Shown: positions 38,410 to 48,064, numbered from the stretch's first letter. The stretch is 48,064 nt of DNA from Clostridia bacterium (GCA_017521025.1 JAFXEB010000011.1:1-48064), one strand, 5' to 3'. A program made the numbers and translations. Notes: generated by a model not told the origin, from the letters alone.

Positions 38410-41400
38410 TTACCATTCAAAGTCGGGGATAAGCGCCGCATCAAACCTGAGTACCAAAGCGGCATCAAGGCTGTTTACCTTGCCGTCACGGCTAACGTCT
38501 GCTACAATGAGCTGCTCTGCATCAAAGTCTTTCAGTGCAGCATCATATCTGAGGATGAAAGCGGCGTCAAGGCTGTTCACCTTACCGTCACCTGTTACGT
38601 CGCCAAGAACGTAAGGGGGCGTACTGTCAGCAGTTGCGATGTTGACAGAGTCATAGTTGGTAGCGTAGTCCTGAAGCTTAAGTGTCATATTGTCATAAGC
38701 GCTCAAGTCTGCGCCGCTGAGGTCGAAGGACCATTCCTTATACTCGCCGGGCGTGGTATCGGTCACAAGCTCGTCAACCAGAAGGCTTTCATAGTCGCCG
38801 CAGTACACCTCTATATTGGATATATATCTGTCATCCTTAGCCTTTACCTTGAGTAACTTGTTAGCCGCATCCCAATCATAAGTGAACTGAGGTGCTTTAT
38901 TATCCACATACATAATGTACTCACGCTCCTTTACAAGAGGAGCATCTGGGTAGTCGAGTTGAGTCTCAAACGTGACCTTTACCTTGGTGCCGTGGGGCAC
39001 GTATTCACCGTCTACAGTGCCGTCCCACATAAAGATGGTATAGGGTGCATAGTCGCCAAGGCCGGGGTCATAGTAATTCTTTCTTGCATACTCGGTATCA
39101 TCCACATAGTATATCTCACCCGTATCAGCGTTGGATACGGTCATTATGATATGGCGGACGTTACGAAGAAGCGTAGGGTAAATGATAAAGCTGTTTGCCA
39201 GATGCTCGCCCACTGCGCCGTCGGTAGAAAAGGCTATACGGTCAGCATTAAAGCTTGTCCAACCGTAAAGGTTATCGCCAAGGTAGCCGATTATCTCGTC
39301 TCCGCAGGCAAGATAACCCTCGTTATAGCCAAGGTTCATCTCGAGAAAATCGTAATACGTCATACCGTTATCTACATAGAGATTGCCAAATTCATCTCTT
39401 TCGGTATTGAGCTTTACCTGCGCATCCACAACTTCGCCCCAATCGTAAGTCTCAAGGGCAGGTGCGGCAGTCCAGTCGCCGTAGTAGCCTACAAAGGCGA
39501 TCTTTGCCATTGCTTGGGAATACGCCTTATCAGTAAAAACAAGGTAGCCTTCAACAAAGCCGCCGTTGGGATATGCGTTAAGATATTCCTTTGCATACTC
39601 GTCCAAGGTTATGGTTATCTCAACCTCTACCTTCTTTTCGTTCTTGCCCAAGGTATAAATCGCTTTGTCGGTCTTAACATCAGCCGACAGCACGGAGGGG
39701 GCATTGAGAGCATAGACAGAATCGGTATTTTCGTCCGCATAAAGAGCATCGGTGCCCACATACGCAGTGGACAGAGCCATCTCGCTACCAAGCATACCCC
39801 AATACTCAGGGAAAGGATGCTCAAGGGTTGCGGTGAAGGTGTACACACCGGTCTTTTCGGGGTCATCGCCCAGATTTACAACAGGCTCATCAAATACAGC
39901 GGTCACAAAGGACGCAGCCTCGCCGTCAACCAAGCCAAGACCCTGCTTACGGGGAGATACAGGGGACCAGCCATCATACATAGCAAGCTTTGCAGAGTTA
40001 AGTATAATGTCGCTCACGTCGTCCAAAAACTCGCCTGCCGTCATACCCTCGTCAGCACCGAGCGCTCTGAAAATGCTCATAAACACTGCGTAAGCGCCTG
40101 CAACCGTGGGACAAGCCATAGAGGTGCCGCTCATGGATATATAGTTGTTATTGGAAGAAACAGAGGCGCAAAGCACGTTGCCGCCGATACCCGTTATCTC
40201 AGGCTTGAGCTTGAGGTCGGGAGTAACGCCCCAGCTTGAAAAGTCAGACATAACGATACTTTCTTCCTTTATCAAAGCCTGCTCTTCAGCCACATAGACC
40301 TTTTTCTCTGTTGCGTTTATAAATATCTCGCCCGCCTCCTGACTTACGGAAACGGCGGGAATCATAAAGTTGTCGATATGCATAATGACGTCGCCTGCCT
40401 GATTGTTATAGCAGATCATCGCCAATGCGCCATGGTTTGCCGCATACTGCAGCTTGGACTGGAAGTCGATAGTGCCACGCTGTACTACTGCAACCTTACC
40501 GTTTACGTTAATGCCTTCATAATCAGCGTCCTCACCGACACCGGGGATAACTACGTAATCCAGTGTGTTGCCTGCAAAAACATTGAAAAAGGCTGTAGTG
40601 TCTTCGTCTGCAGAATCGTTGCACTCTATTTTTTTGCCATCCACTACCACTACGTCTGCCCAATATCTCATATTGTTTGCAGATGCAACGCTGATAGCGC
40701 CCTCGAAGGTGGAGGGGGAGCCTACGGTGCCGTAGTCGGTATAGCCTGCCAGCACTGCATCCTCACCGTAGGCCTTGGAGAACCAATTGTGGGTGTAGCC
40801 TGCATATCCCGAGGAATACTCGTTGCCTGCCGCACAGCAGATAGCCACGCCTGCAGCCTTCAGCTCGGAATATATATCGCCGTAGAGACCGTCCTCCAGC
40901 TCATAGTCATAGGTAAAGCCGCTTTCCGCACCGAGGGACATATTGATAACGTCTGCACCCATAAGATAAGCGTCCTCCATTGCGGCAAGGTACACGGAGG
41001 AATCGGTAGTGCCCGAAGCATCGTCAAATATCTTCATCGCAAGTATCTGTGCGGCAGGAGCCACGCCGTGGAAGTCGCTGCCGTTATCACCTGCGGCGAT
41101 GCTTGCAACAGCGGTGCCGTGACCGTCCTCGGTGGATACGTCATGGTCCCAATCAGCGTAGTCAAAGGCGTAGGGTATCTTATCGTTTACATAAATACCG
41201 CCGCCCGTCAGTCCACGGGGGGAGTCCTTTACATCCTGAAGCCCCTTTGCGGTAAGCTTGGGGGTTTCCACGCTGTCTGCGCTAAAAGCCTCGTGATTTG
41301 TGTTGAAGCCCGTGTCAAGAACGGCGATTATAGTGCCCTCACCCTTGTCACCTTTTATTTCCGAGGGCATATTCATGTCCTTGCCTGCATAGGTCGCCTT

Positions 41401-41835
41401 GGCAGTTTCGCCAACGGTGGCCTTAGGGGCGGAATAACGGTTGGCGATATACACCTTCTCTACCCCGTCAAGCCTCTCGATAGCCTTAAGGTCGCCATAG
41501 CTGACATCCACTGCTACGCCCTTGAAAAGTGCGTTGTAGCTGAATTTAACAGCCGCATTATAGTCCCTTACTATCTGTTTTGTAATGGGGGACACGGCCA
41601 CCTGAGCGCCGTAAGCGGAAGGGGAAACACCCCTGTTTGACATAGCCACGTTACCCTCCGCCCCGTACACTATAATGGCACGGACGGTAGTCCCGTCATC
41701 GATATCAAAGCTCAGGCGTGATTTAAACACCGCCTTGCTCTCCCTGCCTGCGGCGCCTGCGCCGGCAGGGCACAATGTAAAGAGCATCACAAGGCACAGT
41801 AAAAGCGTGAAAAGTCTGTTTACCGTTCTTTTCAT
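38410..41835 (-). CDS. Secreted subtilisin-like (S8) protease with PA domain and type I dockerin
   Basis: The protein has 1141 residues. AAAGGAG precedes the ATG, and a signal peptide ends near GAGAAG (about 30). The S8 triad is Asp174 (VLDTGFN), His239 (DGHGT) and Ser572 (GTSMACP), with Asn338 in AAGNEY as oxyanion residue. A protease-associated domain is inserted at about 400-520 (GKVAVVQRGTIDFQSK). Fn3-like domains of the C5a-peptidase type follow. The last 65 or so residues are a dockerin with two loops (DVTGDGKVNSLDAA, DVSRDGKVNSLDAA), very close to that of the phosphoesterase at 6627-9233. It should be an extracellular endopeptidase docked on a cohesin scaffold. Confidence 0.94.
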   Translation of the reverse strand: MKRTVNRLFTLLLCLVMLFTLCPAGAGAAGRESKAVFKSRLSFDIDDGTTVRAIIVYGAEGNVAMSNRGVSPSAYGAQVAVSPITKQIVRDYNAAVKFSYNALFKGVAVDVSYGDLKAIERLDGVEKVYIANRYSAPKATVGETAKATYAGKDMNMPSEIKGDKGEGTIIAVLDTGFNTNHEAFSADSVETPKLTAKGLQDVKDSPRGLTGGGIYVNDKIPYAFDYADWDHDVSTEDGHGTAVASIAAGDNGSDFHGVAPAAQILAMKIFDDASGTTDSSVYLAAMEDAYLMGADVINMSLGAESGFTYDYELEDGLYGDIYSELKAAGVAICCAAGNEYSSGYAGYTHNWFSKAYGEDAVLAGYTDYGTVGSPSTFEGAISVASANNMRYWADVVVVDGKKIECNDSADEDTTAFFNVFAGNTLDYVVIPGVGEDADYEGINVNGKVAVVQRGTIDFQSKLQYAANHGALAMICYNNQAGDVIMHIDNFMIPAVSVSQEAGEIFINATEKKVYVAEEQALIKEESIVMSDFSSWGVTPDLKLKPEITGIGGNVLCASVSSNNNYISMSGTSMACPTVAGAYAVFMSIFRALGADEGMTAGEFLDDVSDIILNSAKLAMYDGWSPVSPRKQGLGLVDGEAASFVTAVFDEPVVNLGDDPEKTGVYTFTATLEHPFPEYWGMLGSEMALSTAYVGTDALYADENTDSVYALNAPSVLSADVKTDKAIYTLGKNEKKVEVEITITLDEYAKEYLNAYPNGGFVEGYLVFTDKAYSQAMAKIAFVGYYGDWTAAPALETYDWGEVVDAQVKLNTERDEFGNLYVDNGMTYYDFLEMNLGYNEGYLACGDEIIGYLGDNLYGWTSFNADRIAFSTDGAVGEHLANSFIIYPTLLRNVRHIIMTVSNADTGEIYYVDDTEYARKNYYDPGLGDYAPYTIFMWDGTVDGEYVPHGTKVKVTFETQLDYPDAPLVKEREYIMYVDNKAPQFTYDWDAANKLLKVKAKDDRYISNIEVYCGDYESLLVDELVTDTTPGEYKEWSFDLSGADLSAYDNMTLKLQDYATNYDSVNIATADSTPPYVLGDVTGDGKVNSLDAAFILRYDAALKDFDAEQLIVADVSRDGKVNSLDAALVLRFDAALIPDFEW

Positions 41836-41888
41836 AACATGATCTCCTTTTTATAAAGAAAAAATAAAACAGTACCTGTTGCTTTTTT

Positions 41889-41917
41889 ATTATAACATTT
41901 ATCCTCCCGTCTGTCAA
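41889..41917 (-). promoter_or_regulatory. Promoter of the subtilase gene
   Basis: On the minus strand TTGACA (41917-41912) is separated by 17 nt from TATAAT (41894-41889), an exact consensus. It is divergent from the glnN promoter about 57 bp away. Confidence 0.88.
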
Positions 41918-41973
41918 CGGAAATCAACTTACACCGGTATGATCTATACACATATATACAGTGCAGAAATATA

Positions 41974-42002
41974 TTGACAAAGCACGCCCCTTGGGTTATA
42001 CT
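41974..42002 (+). promoter_or_regulatory. Promoter of glnN
   Basis: TTGACA (41974-41979) is separated by 17 nt from TATACT (41997-42002). It gives a leader of about 95 nt to the ATG; no known riboswitch was recognised in the leader. Confidence 0.82.
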
Positions 42003-42104
42003 TAATTTGTTATAGTGGTGTATTTTAGCCATATAGCAATATTCGGACACCGTGGGCATTGTACCTATGGTTTTTCCGCAAGAAGTAAGAGAGGGCGTTG
42101 TACT

Positions 42105-44204
42105 ATGATAAAGGATATACCTTCCCTGTTCGGCGAGCTTGTGTTTAACGAGACGGTTATGAAGGAAAGGCTGCCTGAGGAGACCTTCCGTGCTATGAAA
42201 AAGGCTATGAACGACGGCAAGCGTCTTGACAGTGCGTTGGCTGACGTTATTGCCGCCGCCATGCGTGACTGGGCGGTGGAGAAGGGGGCGACCCATTTTA
42301 CCCACTGGTTCCAGCCTATGACGGGCATCACAGCCGAAAAGCACGACAGCTTTATTACCCCCGATAAGAACGGCGGCGTTATTATGGAGTTTTCGGGGAA
42401 GGAGCTTGTCAGGGGTGAGCCCGACGCATCCAGCTTCCCCTCGGGCGGGCTTCGTGCCACCTTTGAGGCGAGGGGCTACACTGCGTGGGACCCTACCTCC
42501 TTTGCATTTATCAAGGACAGTACCCTTTGTATACCTACCGCCTTCTGCTCCTACGGCGGTGAGGCGCTTGATAAGAAAACGCCTCTGCTCCGTTCTATGG
42601 AGGCTATCAATAAGCAGACTATGCGCATACTGCGTCTGTTTGGGAACAGCTCGGTCACATCGGTAAAGACCACCGTGGGTCCCGAGCAGGAGTATTTCCT
42701 TATAGACAGAGAGATGTACGAAAAGAGGATGGATCTGCGCTTTACGGGCAGGACCCTGTTTGGTGCAAAGCCTCCCAAGGGGCAGGAGCTGGATGACCAC
42801 TATTTCGGCACCATCCCCACAAGGGTCGTAGCGTTTATGAAGGAGCTTGACAGAGAGCTGTGGCGCCTTGGCGTGCTGGCAAAGACCAGGCATAACGAGA
42901 CCGCCCCCGCTCAGCACGAGCTTGCGCCCATCTTCTCCACCACCAATATCGCTACCGACCACAACCAGCTAACTATGGAGATAATGAAAAAGGTTGCGGC
43001 GAGACACGGGCTTGTGTGTCTGCTCCACGAGAAGCCCTTTGAGGGCGTTAACGGCTCGGGCAAGCACAACAACTGGTCTATCTCCACCAGCGACGGCGCA
43101 AACCTGTTAGAGCCCGGCGACACTCCCCACGGCAATGCACAGTTTCTTTTGTTCCTATGCGCAGTCATTAAGGCGGTTGACGAGTATCAGGATATGCTGA
43201 GGCTTTCCGTTGCATCGGCAGGCAACGACCACCGTCTCGGCTCTCACGAGGCACCCCCTGCAATCATATCTATGTTCTTGGGCGATGAGCTTACGGCACT
43301 GCTTGACAGCATCGAGCAGGGCACAGGCTATGACGCCAAGGAGAAGGTGCAGATGAAGGTAGGCGTACACGTTCTGCCCCGTTTTCCCAAGGATACCACT
43401 GACAGAAACAGAACGTCGCCCTTCGCCTTTACCGGCAACAAGTTTGAGTTCCGTATGCCCGGCAGCAGTCTTTCCGTGGCAGGTCCCAACATAGTGCTGA
43501 ACACCGCAGTGGCAGAGGTGCTTTGCGGCTTTGCCGAGGAGCTTGAGGGGGCAGAGGATTTTGAGAACGCTCTGCACGAATTGATAAAGCGCACCATCAA
43601 GGAGCACAAGCGCATCATATTCAATGGCAACGGCTATGACGATGCGTGGATAAAGGAGGCGACCGAGGTCAGGGGGCTTTTGAACCTTCCCTCCACGCCC
43701 GATGCTCTGGTAAGGTATCTTGAACCTAAAAATATAGCGCTTTTCGGTAAGCACGGCGTTTTCTCCGAAACGGAGATACGCTCCAGATACGAGATACTTA
43801 TAGGCAACTACTGCAAGGTGATACGCATCGAGGGACTTACCATGCTTGATATGGTGAAGAAGGATATTATGCCCGCCATCAGTGCCTATACACGGAAGCT
43901 GGCAGACGGGCTTAACGCCAAGAACGCCTGCGGCATAGGTCTTTGCACCGACTACGAGGCAGGCATACTAAGCAGGCTTTGCGCACTGCTTGGGGAGATA
44001 TCCGCCTGCAGTGACGCTCTTGAGGCGGAGCTTGACAGGGCGAAGGCTATTGCAGACATACAGGGCGCCGCAGAATATTGCAAGGACAAGGTGATACCTG
44101 CTATGGAGGCGCTGAGAGCCGCAGTGGACGAGGCGGAGACCTGCACAGACAGAAACGCATGGCCCTACCCCTCCTACTCCGACCTGCTTTACGGAATAGA
44201 GTAA
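42105..44204 (+). CDS. glnN: Type III glutamine synthetase
   Basis: The protein has 699 residues, the length typical of GSIII rather than the 440-470 of GSI. The start ATG 42105 follows AGAGAGG; longer readings would extend into the leader. Signature stretches are [31 protein letters not shown] (about 106-127), [30 protein letters not shown] and [11 protein letters not shown], which contain the metal-binding and active-site residues. It converts glutamate and ammonia to glutamine with ATP, as a large oligomer in the cytoplasm. It is monocistronic, with its own promoter and terminator. No PII or glnR gene is adjacent. Confidence 0.96.
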   Translation: MIKDIPSLFGELVFNETVMKERLPEETFRAMKKAMNDGKRLDSALADVIAAAMRDWAVEKGATHFTHWFQPMTGITAEKHDSFITPDKNGGVIMEFSGKELVRGEPDASSFPSGGLRATFEARGYTAWDPTSFAFIKDSTLCIPTAFCSYGGEALDKKTPLLRSMEAINKQTMRILRLFGNSSVTSVKTTVGPEQEYFLIDREMYEKRMDLRFTGRTLFGAKPPKGQELDDHYFGTIPTRVVAFMKELDRELWRLGVLAKTRHNETAPAQHELAPIFSTTNIATDHNQLTMEIMKKVAARHGLVCLLHEKPFEGVNGSGKHNNWSISTSDGANLLEPGDTPHGNAQFLLFLCAVIKAVDEYQDMLRLSVASAGNDHRLGSHEAPPAIISMFLGDELTALLDSIEQGTGYDAKEKVQMKVGVHVLPRFPKDTTDRNRTSPFAFTGNKFEFRMPGSSLSVAGPNIVLNTAVAEVLCGFAEELEGAEDFENALHELIKRTIKEHKRIIFNGNGYDDAWIKEATEVRGLLNLPSTPDALVRYLEPKNIALFGKHGVFSETEIRSRYEILIGNYCKVIRIEGLTMLDMVKKDIMPAISAYTRKLADGLNAKNACGIGLCTDYEAGILSRLCALLGEISACSDALEAELDRAKAIADIQGAAEYCKDKVIPAMEALRAAVDEAETCTDRNAWPYPSYSDLLYGIE

Positions 44205-44241
44205 GGGTAGAGCAAAATCAACAAAATATACATACAATACT

Positions 44242-44273
44242 TTCGGCAGGGTTTGCGCCCTGCCGAATTTTTT
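44242..44273 (+). terminator. Intrinsic terminator of glnN
   Basis: TTCGGCAGGG (44242-44251) pairs with CCCTGCCGAA (44258-44267), followed by six T. Confidence 0.92.
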
Positions 44274-44292
44274 GTTTTTTCAAAATTTTTTC

Positions 44293-44321
44293 TTGACAAT
44301 GTTGCCTTGCCGTGGTATTAG
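44293..44321 (+). promoter_or_regulatory. Promoter of purC
   Basis: TTGACA (44293-44298) is separated by 17 nt from TATTAG (44316-44321). The -10 is weaker than at the other promoters here. No purine riboswitch or PurBox was recognised in the short leader. Confidence 0.6.
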
Positions 44322-44358
44322 TTAATTAGGACATTTTTTGATGTGAAAAGGAGTATCT

Positions 44359-45045
44359 ATGATGGAACTGAAGTACAAGGGCAAGACTAAGGACGTTTAT
44401 ACGCTTGACAACGGCAATGTGATGCTTAAGTTCAAGGACGACTGCACCGGTAAGGACGGCGTTTTTGATCCCGGTGAAAACACTGTAGGTCTTACTATAG
44501 AGGGCATCGGCAAGGCTAATCTTGCTACCTCCGTTTACTATTTTGAGATGCTTAAGAAGGCAGGCATCAAGACCCATTACGTCAGCGCAGATCTGGACAA
44601 CGCCACTATGGAGGTATTGCCTGCTACCGTTTTCGGTCACGGTCTTGAGGTTATCTGCCGCCTTGTTGCAACAGGCAGTTTTATCCGCAGATACGGTGAA
44701 TATATGAAGGACGGCACCCCTCTTGAGGGCGGCTACGTCGAGTGCACCTTCAAAAACGACGAAAAGGGCGACCCCCTCGTTACCTCTGAGGGTCTTGCGG
44801 CTCTCGGCGTTATGAGCGAGGAGCTTTTTGCAAGCATGAAGGAGCAGACCCTTAAGATAACAAAGATAGTTGCTGATGACCTTAAGAGCATCGGTCTTGA
44901 CCTTTGGGATATCAAGTTTGAGTTCGGTTACAACAACGGCGAGGTCATCCTTATAGACGAGATAGCATCCGGCAATATGCGTGTATACAAAGGCAACACC
45001 ATTGTTGAACCCGTTGAGCTTACCAAGCTTATACTTAACAGATAA
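44359..45045 (+). CDS. purC: SAICAR synthase (phosphoribosylaminoimidazolesuccinocarboxamide synthase)
   Basis: The protein has 228 residues, normal for short PurC. It joins CAIR and aspartate with ATP in purine synthesis. Family features are YKGKTKDVY at the start, [17 protein letters not shown], and [13 protein letters not shown] near the end, the last being the SAICAR synthetase-type signature. The start is ATGATG with AAGGAG upstream. Other pur genes are not adjacent, so it stands apart from a pur operon. Convergent with maf. Confidence 0.95.
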   Translation: MMELKYKGKTKDVYTLDNGNVMLKFKDDCTGKDGVFDPGENTVGLTIEGIGKANLATSVYYFEMLKKAGIKTHYVSADLDNATMEVLPATVFGHGLEVICRLVATGSFIRRYGEYMKDGTPLEGGYVECTFKNDEKGDPLVTSEGLAALGVMSEELFASMKEQTLKITKIVADDLKSIGLDLWDIKFEFGYNNGEVILIDEIASGNMRVYKGNTIVEPVELTKLILNR

Positions 45046-45068
45046 ATACATTTTGCACTGTATACAAG

Positions 45069-45108
45069 GCGGGGCAGTAAAGAAGCAAAAACTTCTTTAC
45101 TGCCCCGC
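45069..45108. terminator. Very strong hairpin between convergent purC and maf
   Basis: A perfect 17-bp stem (45069-45085 with 45092-45108; starts GCGGGGCAGT) encloses CAAAAA. Neither strand has a long T-run after the stem, but its position between convergent stops fits shared termination. Confidence 0.7.
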
Positions 45109-45115
45109 ATGGCTT

Positions 45116-45688
45116 TTACTTCTCCATATCCTTAAGCAGCTCATACACCCTGCACATAGGCAGACCGAGCACGTTGAGATAATCGCCCTCTATGCGGCGC
45201 ACGAAGATACCTGCCCTCTCCTGTATGCCGTAGGCGCCCGCCTTATCCATAGGCTCGCCCGTAGCGATATATGCCCGTAGCTCCTCCTCGTTTAGGGGGC
45301 GGAAAAACACGTCGGTACACTCCGCCTCGTTCACTATCCTGTCTCCCTTTATGAGGGCAACGCCCGTGTACACCTGATGCTTGCTGTCAGAAAGCAGGGA
45401 GAGCATACGGTATGCGTCCTCCTCGTCACGGGGTTTGCCTAACAGCTCGCCATCCTTGGCAACAAGCGTGTCGGCGGCAAGTATGACAGAATCGGTCTGC
45501 CCTACCCTTTCCGCTATCCATTTAGCCTTGCGCAGTGCCAGCTCCTTTACGGCGTCGGCAGGATGCAATGACTCCACACCGCTTTCGTCTGCGTCGGACG
45601 CCATAATATCGAAACAGAAACCGAAGCTTTCAAGTATATCACGCCGTCTGGGTGAGGCGCTTGCAAGAATGATATGACCTTTATACAT
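45116..45688 (-). CDS. maf: Maf-family nucleotide pyrophosphatase
   Basis: The protein has 190 residues from ATG 45688, chosen because the family starts with ILASASPRRRDIL and GGCGGTG lies 9 nt upstream. Conserved features are SASPRR, AADTLVAKDGELLGKP (with the catalytic Asp) and the C-terminal EGDYLNVLGLP. Maf proteins hydrolyse non-canonical nucleoside triphosphates such as dTTP/UTP-type or m7GTP, and affect septum formation. It is a single gene on the minus strand; a weak promoter may lie within the proB promoter region (TATAAT on the minus strand at 45740-45735). Confidence 0.93.
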   Translation of the reverse strand: MYKGHIILASASPRRRDILESFGFCFDIMASDADESGVESLHPADAVKELALRKAKWIAERVGQTDSVILAADTLVAKDGELLGKPRDEEDAYRMLSLLSDSKHQVYTGVALIKGDRIVNEAECTDVFFRPLNEEELRAYIATGEPMDKAGAYGIQERAGIFVRRIEGDYLNVLGLPMCRVYELLKDMEK

Positions 45689-45717
45689 AGATATACACCG
45701 CCTTTTGTTTTTACTGA

Positions 45718-45747
45718 TTGACAAATGCATCTATATTATAGTATAAT
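45718..45747 (+). promoter_or_regulatory. Promoter of proB-proA
   Basis: TTGACA (45718-45723) is separated by 18 nt from TATAAT (45742-45747). Confidence 0.8.
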
Positions 45748-45794
45748 TAAATTTAAAGTAAAAGTATTTTTTGAAAGAAAAGCGGTAATTTTTT

Positions 45795-46592
45795 ATGAAT
45801 ATCGAAAAAATATTGGCGGCAAAGCTTATAGTAGTAAAGGTGGGTACCTCTACCCTGACATATCCCTCGGGATATATCAACCTGCGCAGGATAGAGGGGC
45901 TTGTAAAATGTCTTTCCGACCTTAAAAACAGCGGCAGAGATATAGTGCTGGTTTCCTCGGGCGCAGTGAGCTGTGGCGTAGGCAAGCTTGGACTTAAGCA
46001 TGAGGGGCTCAGCACTGAGGAAAAGCAGGCGGCTGCGGCTGTGGGTCAGTGCGAGCTTATAGATATGTATAACCGTCTGTTTGCCGATTACGGTCATAAG
46101 GTGGCGCAGGTACTGCTTACCCGTGACGTGACCGACGACGAGACGAGGCGCCACAACGCCGAGAGCACCCTGAGCGTACTTATCGGCATGGGTTGTATTC
46201 CTATTATTAACGAGAACGACACCGTATCCTCCCACGAGATACGCTACGGCGGCAATGATACGCTGGCGGCGGTGGTCTCCTTGCTGTGCAAAGCTGACCT
46301 TTTGATAAACCTTTCGGATATCGACGGCTTTTACAGTTCTGACCCCAAGAGTGACCCTAACGCTATGCTAATCCCTTACGTACCTGCCATTACCGACGAG
46401 CTTGAGGCAAAAGCAGGCGGCGCAGGCACCGCAAGGGGCACGGGCGGTATGGCTGCTAAGCTTAAGGCGGCACGTATGTGTACTGAGGCAGGCATACCTA
46501 TGATAATAGCCAACGGTGGCAACCCTGATATTCTTTACAACATAGCAGACGGCACCTTCAGGGGTACGCTGTTTGATACGGAGGACAGATAA
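45795..46592 (+). CDS. proB: Glutamate 5-kinase
   Basis: The protein has 265 residues, so it is the short form without the PUA domain. It phosphorylates glutamate in the first step of proline synthesis. Motifs are VVKVGTSTL at the start, LVSSGAVSCG, PIINENDTVS, FGGNDTL-like YGGNDTL, and GTGGMAAKLKAA. The ribosome site is weak (GAAAG). The stop TAA directly abuts the proA ATG, so the two are coupled. Confidence 0.96.
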   Translation: MNIEKILAAKLIVVKVGTSTLTYPSGYINLRRIEGLVKCLSDLKNSGRDIVLVSSGAVSCGVGKLGLKHEGLSTEEKQAAAAVGQCELIDMYNRLFADYGHKVAQVLLTRDVTDDETRRHNAESTLSVLIGMGCIPIINENDTVSSHEIRYGGNDTLAAVVSLLCKADLLINLSDIDGFYSSDPKSDPNAMLIPYVPAITDELEAKAGGAGTARGTGGMAAKLKAARMCTEAGIPMIIANGGNPDILYNIADGTFRGTLFDTEDR

Positions 46593-47831
46593 ATGGCAGA
46601 TATATTGATGGATAAATGTACGGCGGCGAAGGGTGCCTTCCCGATTCTTGCTACCTCTACGGGTGAGATGAGAAACAAGGCTATCGCCCTTATGGCAGAT
46701 GCGCTGGAGCGTGACTGCGACAAGATACTTGACGCCAACGCCAAGGACCTTGAAAACGCAAAAGCGGCAGGTATAAGGAGCACGCTTATCGACCGTCTTG
46801 TGCTTACCGATGCCCGCATAAGAGCTATTGCCGCATCTCTTCGCAAGGTGGCGGCACTGCCTGACCCTCTGGGCGGCGGCACCGTATGGAACAGACCCAA
46901 CGGTATGCGCATCCGCAGGGTACACGTGCCTATAGGGCTTATCGCTATAATATACGAGGCGCGTCCCAACGTGACCGCCGATGCGGCGGCTATTTGCATA
47001 AAGTCGGGCAACGCCTGTGTGCTGAGGGGCGGTAAGGAGGCTGTGCTTTCCAGCATCGCTATAGTAGCCTCTGTCCGCAGTGCGCTTAAGGCGGCAGGGT
47101 TGCCTGAGGACTGTGTGCAGATAGTGGAGGATACCACAAGAGAGAGCAGTAACAGGCTTATGACTATGAACGGTGTGGTCGACCTGTTGATCCCCCGTGG
47201 CGGCCGCTCCCTTATCAGGGCAGTGGTAGACAACGCTACGGTGCCTGTTATCGAGACGGGCGCAGGCAACTGCCACGTTTACGTGGAGAAGAGCGCTGAT
47301 ATAGATATGGCGCTGGAGCTGGTGTACAACGCCAAGACATCACGTCCTTCAGTTTGCAATGCGGCAGAGAGTCTGTTGGTTGACCGTGAGATAGCGGCTG
47401 AGTTTTTGCCAAGGCTTCGCACCCGTATGCCCGAGGTTGAGCTGAGAGGCTGTGAGGAAGCGCTTGCCATACTTGAGGGCATAACTCCCGCCACTGAAGA
47501 GGACTATTACACCGAGTATAATGACTACGTTATGTCCGTAAAGGTAGTGGGCAGCATAGACGAGGCTATTGCCCACATAAACGAAACAGGCACCATGCAC
47601 AGCGAGCTTATTGTTACAAGGGACGTGGCTGCGGCTGACAGGTTTACTGCGGCTGTGGATGCGGCGGCGGTGTACGTAAATGTCTCTACCCGTTTTACCG
47701 ACGGCGAGGAGTTTGGATTCGGCGCAGAGATAGGCATATCCACCCAGAAATTCCACGCCCGTGGTCCTATGGGGCCTGAGGAGCTGACGACGCAGAAGTA
47801 TATTATCGAAGGCAACGGTCAGACCCGTTAG
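46593..47831 (+). CDS. proA: Gamma-glutamyl phosphate reductase
   Basis: The protein has 412 residues, the usual length. It reduces gamma-glutamyl phosphate with NADPH to glutamate semialdehyde, the second proline step. Motifs are YEARPNVTADAAAICIKSGN, LRGGKEA, the catalytic Cys in RPSVCNAAESLL, and FTDGEEFGFGAEIGISTQKFHARGP shortened near the end. GGAGG at about 46581 precedes the ATG inside proB. proC, the last step, is not in the window. Confidence 0.97.
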   Translation: MADILMDKCTAAKGAFPILATSTGEMRNKAIALMADALERDCDKILDANAKDLENAKAAGIRSTLIDRLVLTDARIRAIAASLRKVAALPDPLGGGTVWNRPNGMRIRRVHVPIGLIAIIYEARPNVTADAAAICIKSGNACVLRGGKEAVLSSIAIVASVRSALKAAGLPEDCVQIVEDTTRESSNRLMTMNGVVDLLIPRGGRSLIRAVVDNATVPVIETGAGNCHVYVEKSADIDMALELVYNAKTSRPSVCNAAESLLVDREIAAEFLPRLRTRMPEVELRGCEEALAILEGITPATEEDYYTEYNDYVMSVKVVGSIDEAIAHINETGTMHSELIVTRDVAAADRFTAAVDAAAVYVNVSTRFTDGEEFGFGAEIGISTQKFHARGPMGPEELTTQKYIIEGNGQTR

Positions 47832-47885
47832 GAGCACATAAAAAGGCGCAGAACACGAAAATTGTTTTTATAAAATACAGCAGAG

Positions 47886-47920
47886 ATATTGGGCGGAGTT
47901 TTCCGCCCAATATACCTTTT
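47886..47920 (+). terminator. Intrinsic terminator of proBA
   Basis: ATATTGGGCGGA (47886-47897) pairs perfectly with TCCGCCCAATAT (47902-47913); ACCTTTTTATT follows. Confidence 0.85.
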
Positions 47921-47933
47921 TATTGTATAAGAA

Positions 47934-47956
47934 AACCCCCAGCACGGCTGGGGGTT
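47934..47956 (-). terminator. Hairpin likely ending a minus-strand gene beyond the window
   Basis: AACCCCCAGC (47934-47943) pairs with GCTGGGGGTT (47947-47956). On the minus strand it is followed by TTCTT. Confidence 0.55.
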
Positions 47957-47994
47957 CCAATAAGCTTTAGCTATGCCCAGTCCCGCCGCAGCGG

Positions 47995-48050
47995 AAAGCC
48001 TCCCCTGTGTAAGGGGAGGTGCCCAGTGCGCACACTGGGCGGAGGGGTTG
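47995..48050 (+). repeat. Dispersed paired-hairpin repeat at the window end
   Basis: CCTCCCC/GGGGAGG and then GCCCAGTG (48021-48028) / CACTGGGC (48033-48040), with tail GGAGGGGTTG. It has the same architecture as the unit at 30124-30176 but a different sequence. The rest of 47957-48064 holds no gene that I can see. Confidence 0.65.
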
Positions 48051-48064
48051 TTCTCATAGTGACA

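Noticed and set aside
42015..42104. A longer start for glnN.
   Set aside because: GSIII proteins begin near [11 protein letters not shown], and the ribosome site is placed for ATG 42105.
42003..42104. Possible glutamine riboswitch in the glnN leader.
   Set aside because: The leader is long enough but I could not find the conserved glutamine-riboswitch core; not supported.
1..48064. tRNA or rRNA genes.
   Set aside because: No cloverleaf with TTCRA loop and CCA-type acceptor, and no rRNA-like sequence, was recognised on reading; a covariance search was not possible.

Overview
This window looks like a chromosomal segment from a Gram-positive, anaerobic gut-type clostridium (Bacillota, Clostridia; probably an uncultured Oscillospirales or Christensenellales-like lineage). 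The reasons are typical AGGAGG ribosome sites, many lipobox lipoproteins with Ser/Glu-rich linkers, type III glutamine synthetase, type I dockerin modules, an M55 D-aminopeptidase, and the paired-hairpin intergenic repeats I associate with this group. The lineage call is inference from gene content. No rRNA, tRNA, CRISPR array, IS transposase or phage gene was seen.

Layout. 1-3.7 kb (+): the 3' end of an acidic CD1247-like gene, a small membrane protein, then a WYL regulator overlapping a GH20 hexosaminidase. 3.8-9.3 kb (+): a tandem duplication of secreted metallophosphoesterases, each with its own near-consensus promoter and a C-terminal dockerin (divergent in the first copy). 9.4-19.4 kb (-): a lipoprotein with its own promoter, then a seven-gene operon read from a consensus promoter at about 19.35 kb: a membrane protein, oppA, oppB, oppC, oppD, oppF and a small membrane protein. 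OppC carries an insertion of about 330 residues outside the membrane, and OppA is oversized. 19.4-21.1 kb (-): a two-component system. 21.2-25.8 kb (+): psd, metK and recD2.

25.9-28.6 kb (-): a MacB-type ABC-FtsX exporter. 28.8-29.8 kb (+): a trigger-factor-like lipoprotein. 29.85-30.6 kb: about 800 bp of non-coding DNA full of repeats. 30.6-36.7 kb (-): a four-gene envelope operon with a LolA-like lipoprotein, a NAGPA-like lipoprotein, a 1120-residue multidomain lipoprotein ending in a peptidoglycan amidase, and a DppA-type D-aminopeptidase. 36.9-38 kb (+): a Ser/Glu-rich lipoprotein with a discoidin-like domain. 38.4-41.8 kb (-): a large subtilase with a dockerin. 42-48 kb: glnN (+), purC (+), maf (-), proB-proA (+), ending in another dispersed repeat.

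The genes split into ordinary housekeeping (SAM, purine, proline, glutamine, phosphatidylethanolamine, DNA repair, Maf) and a surface programme: oligopeptide import, wall-peptide hydrolysis, secreted protease and phosphatases with dockerins, and several anchored lipoproteins. The most unusual items are the envelope operon with its multidomain protein, two of whose domains look catalytically dead; the enlarged OppC/OppA; and a duplicated 3'-UTR element shared by two unrelated genes. Nearly all recognisable promoters are TTGACA-17-TATAAT-like.
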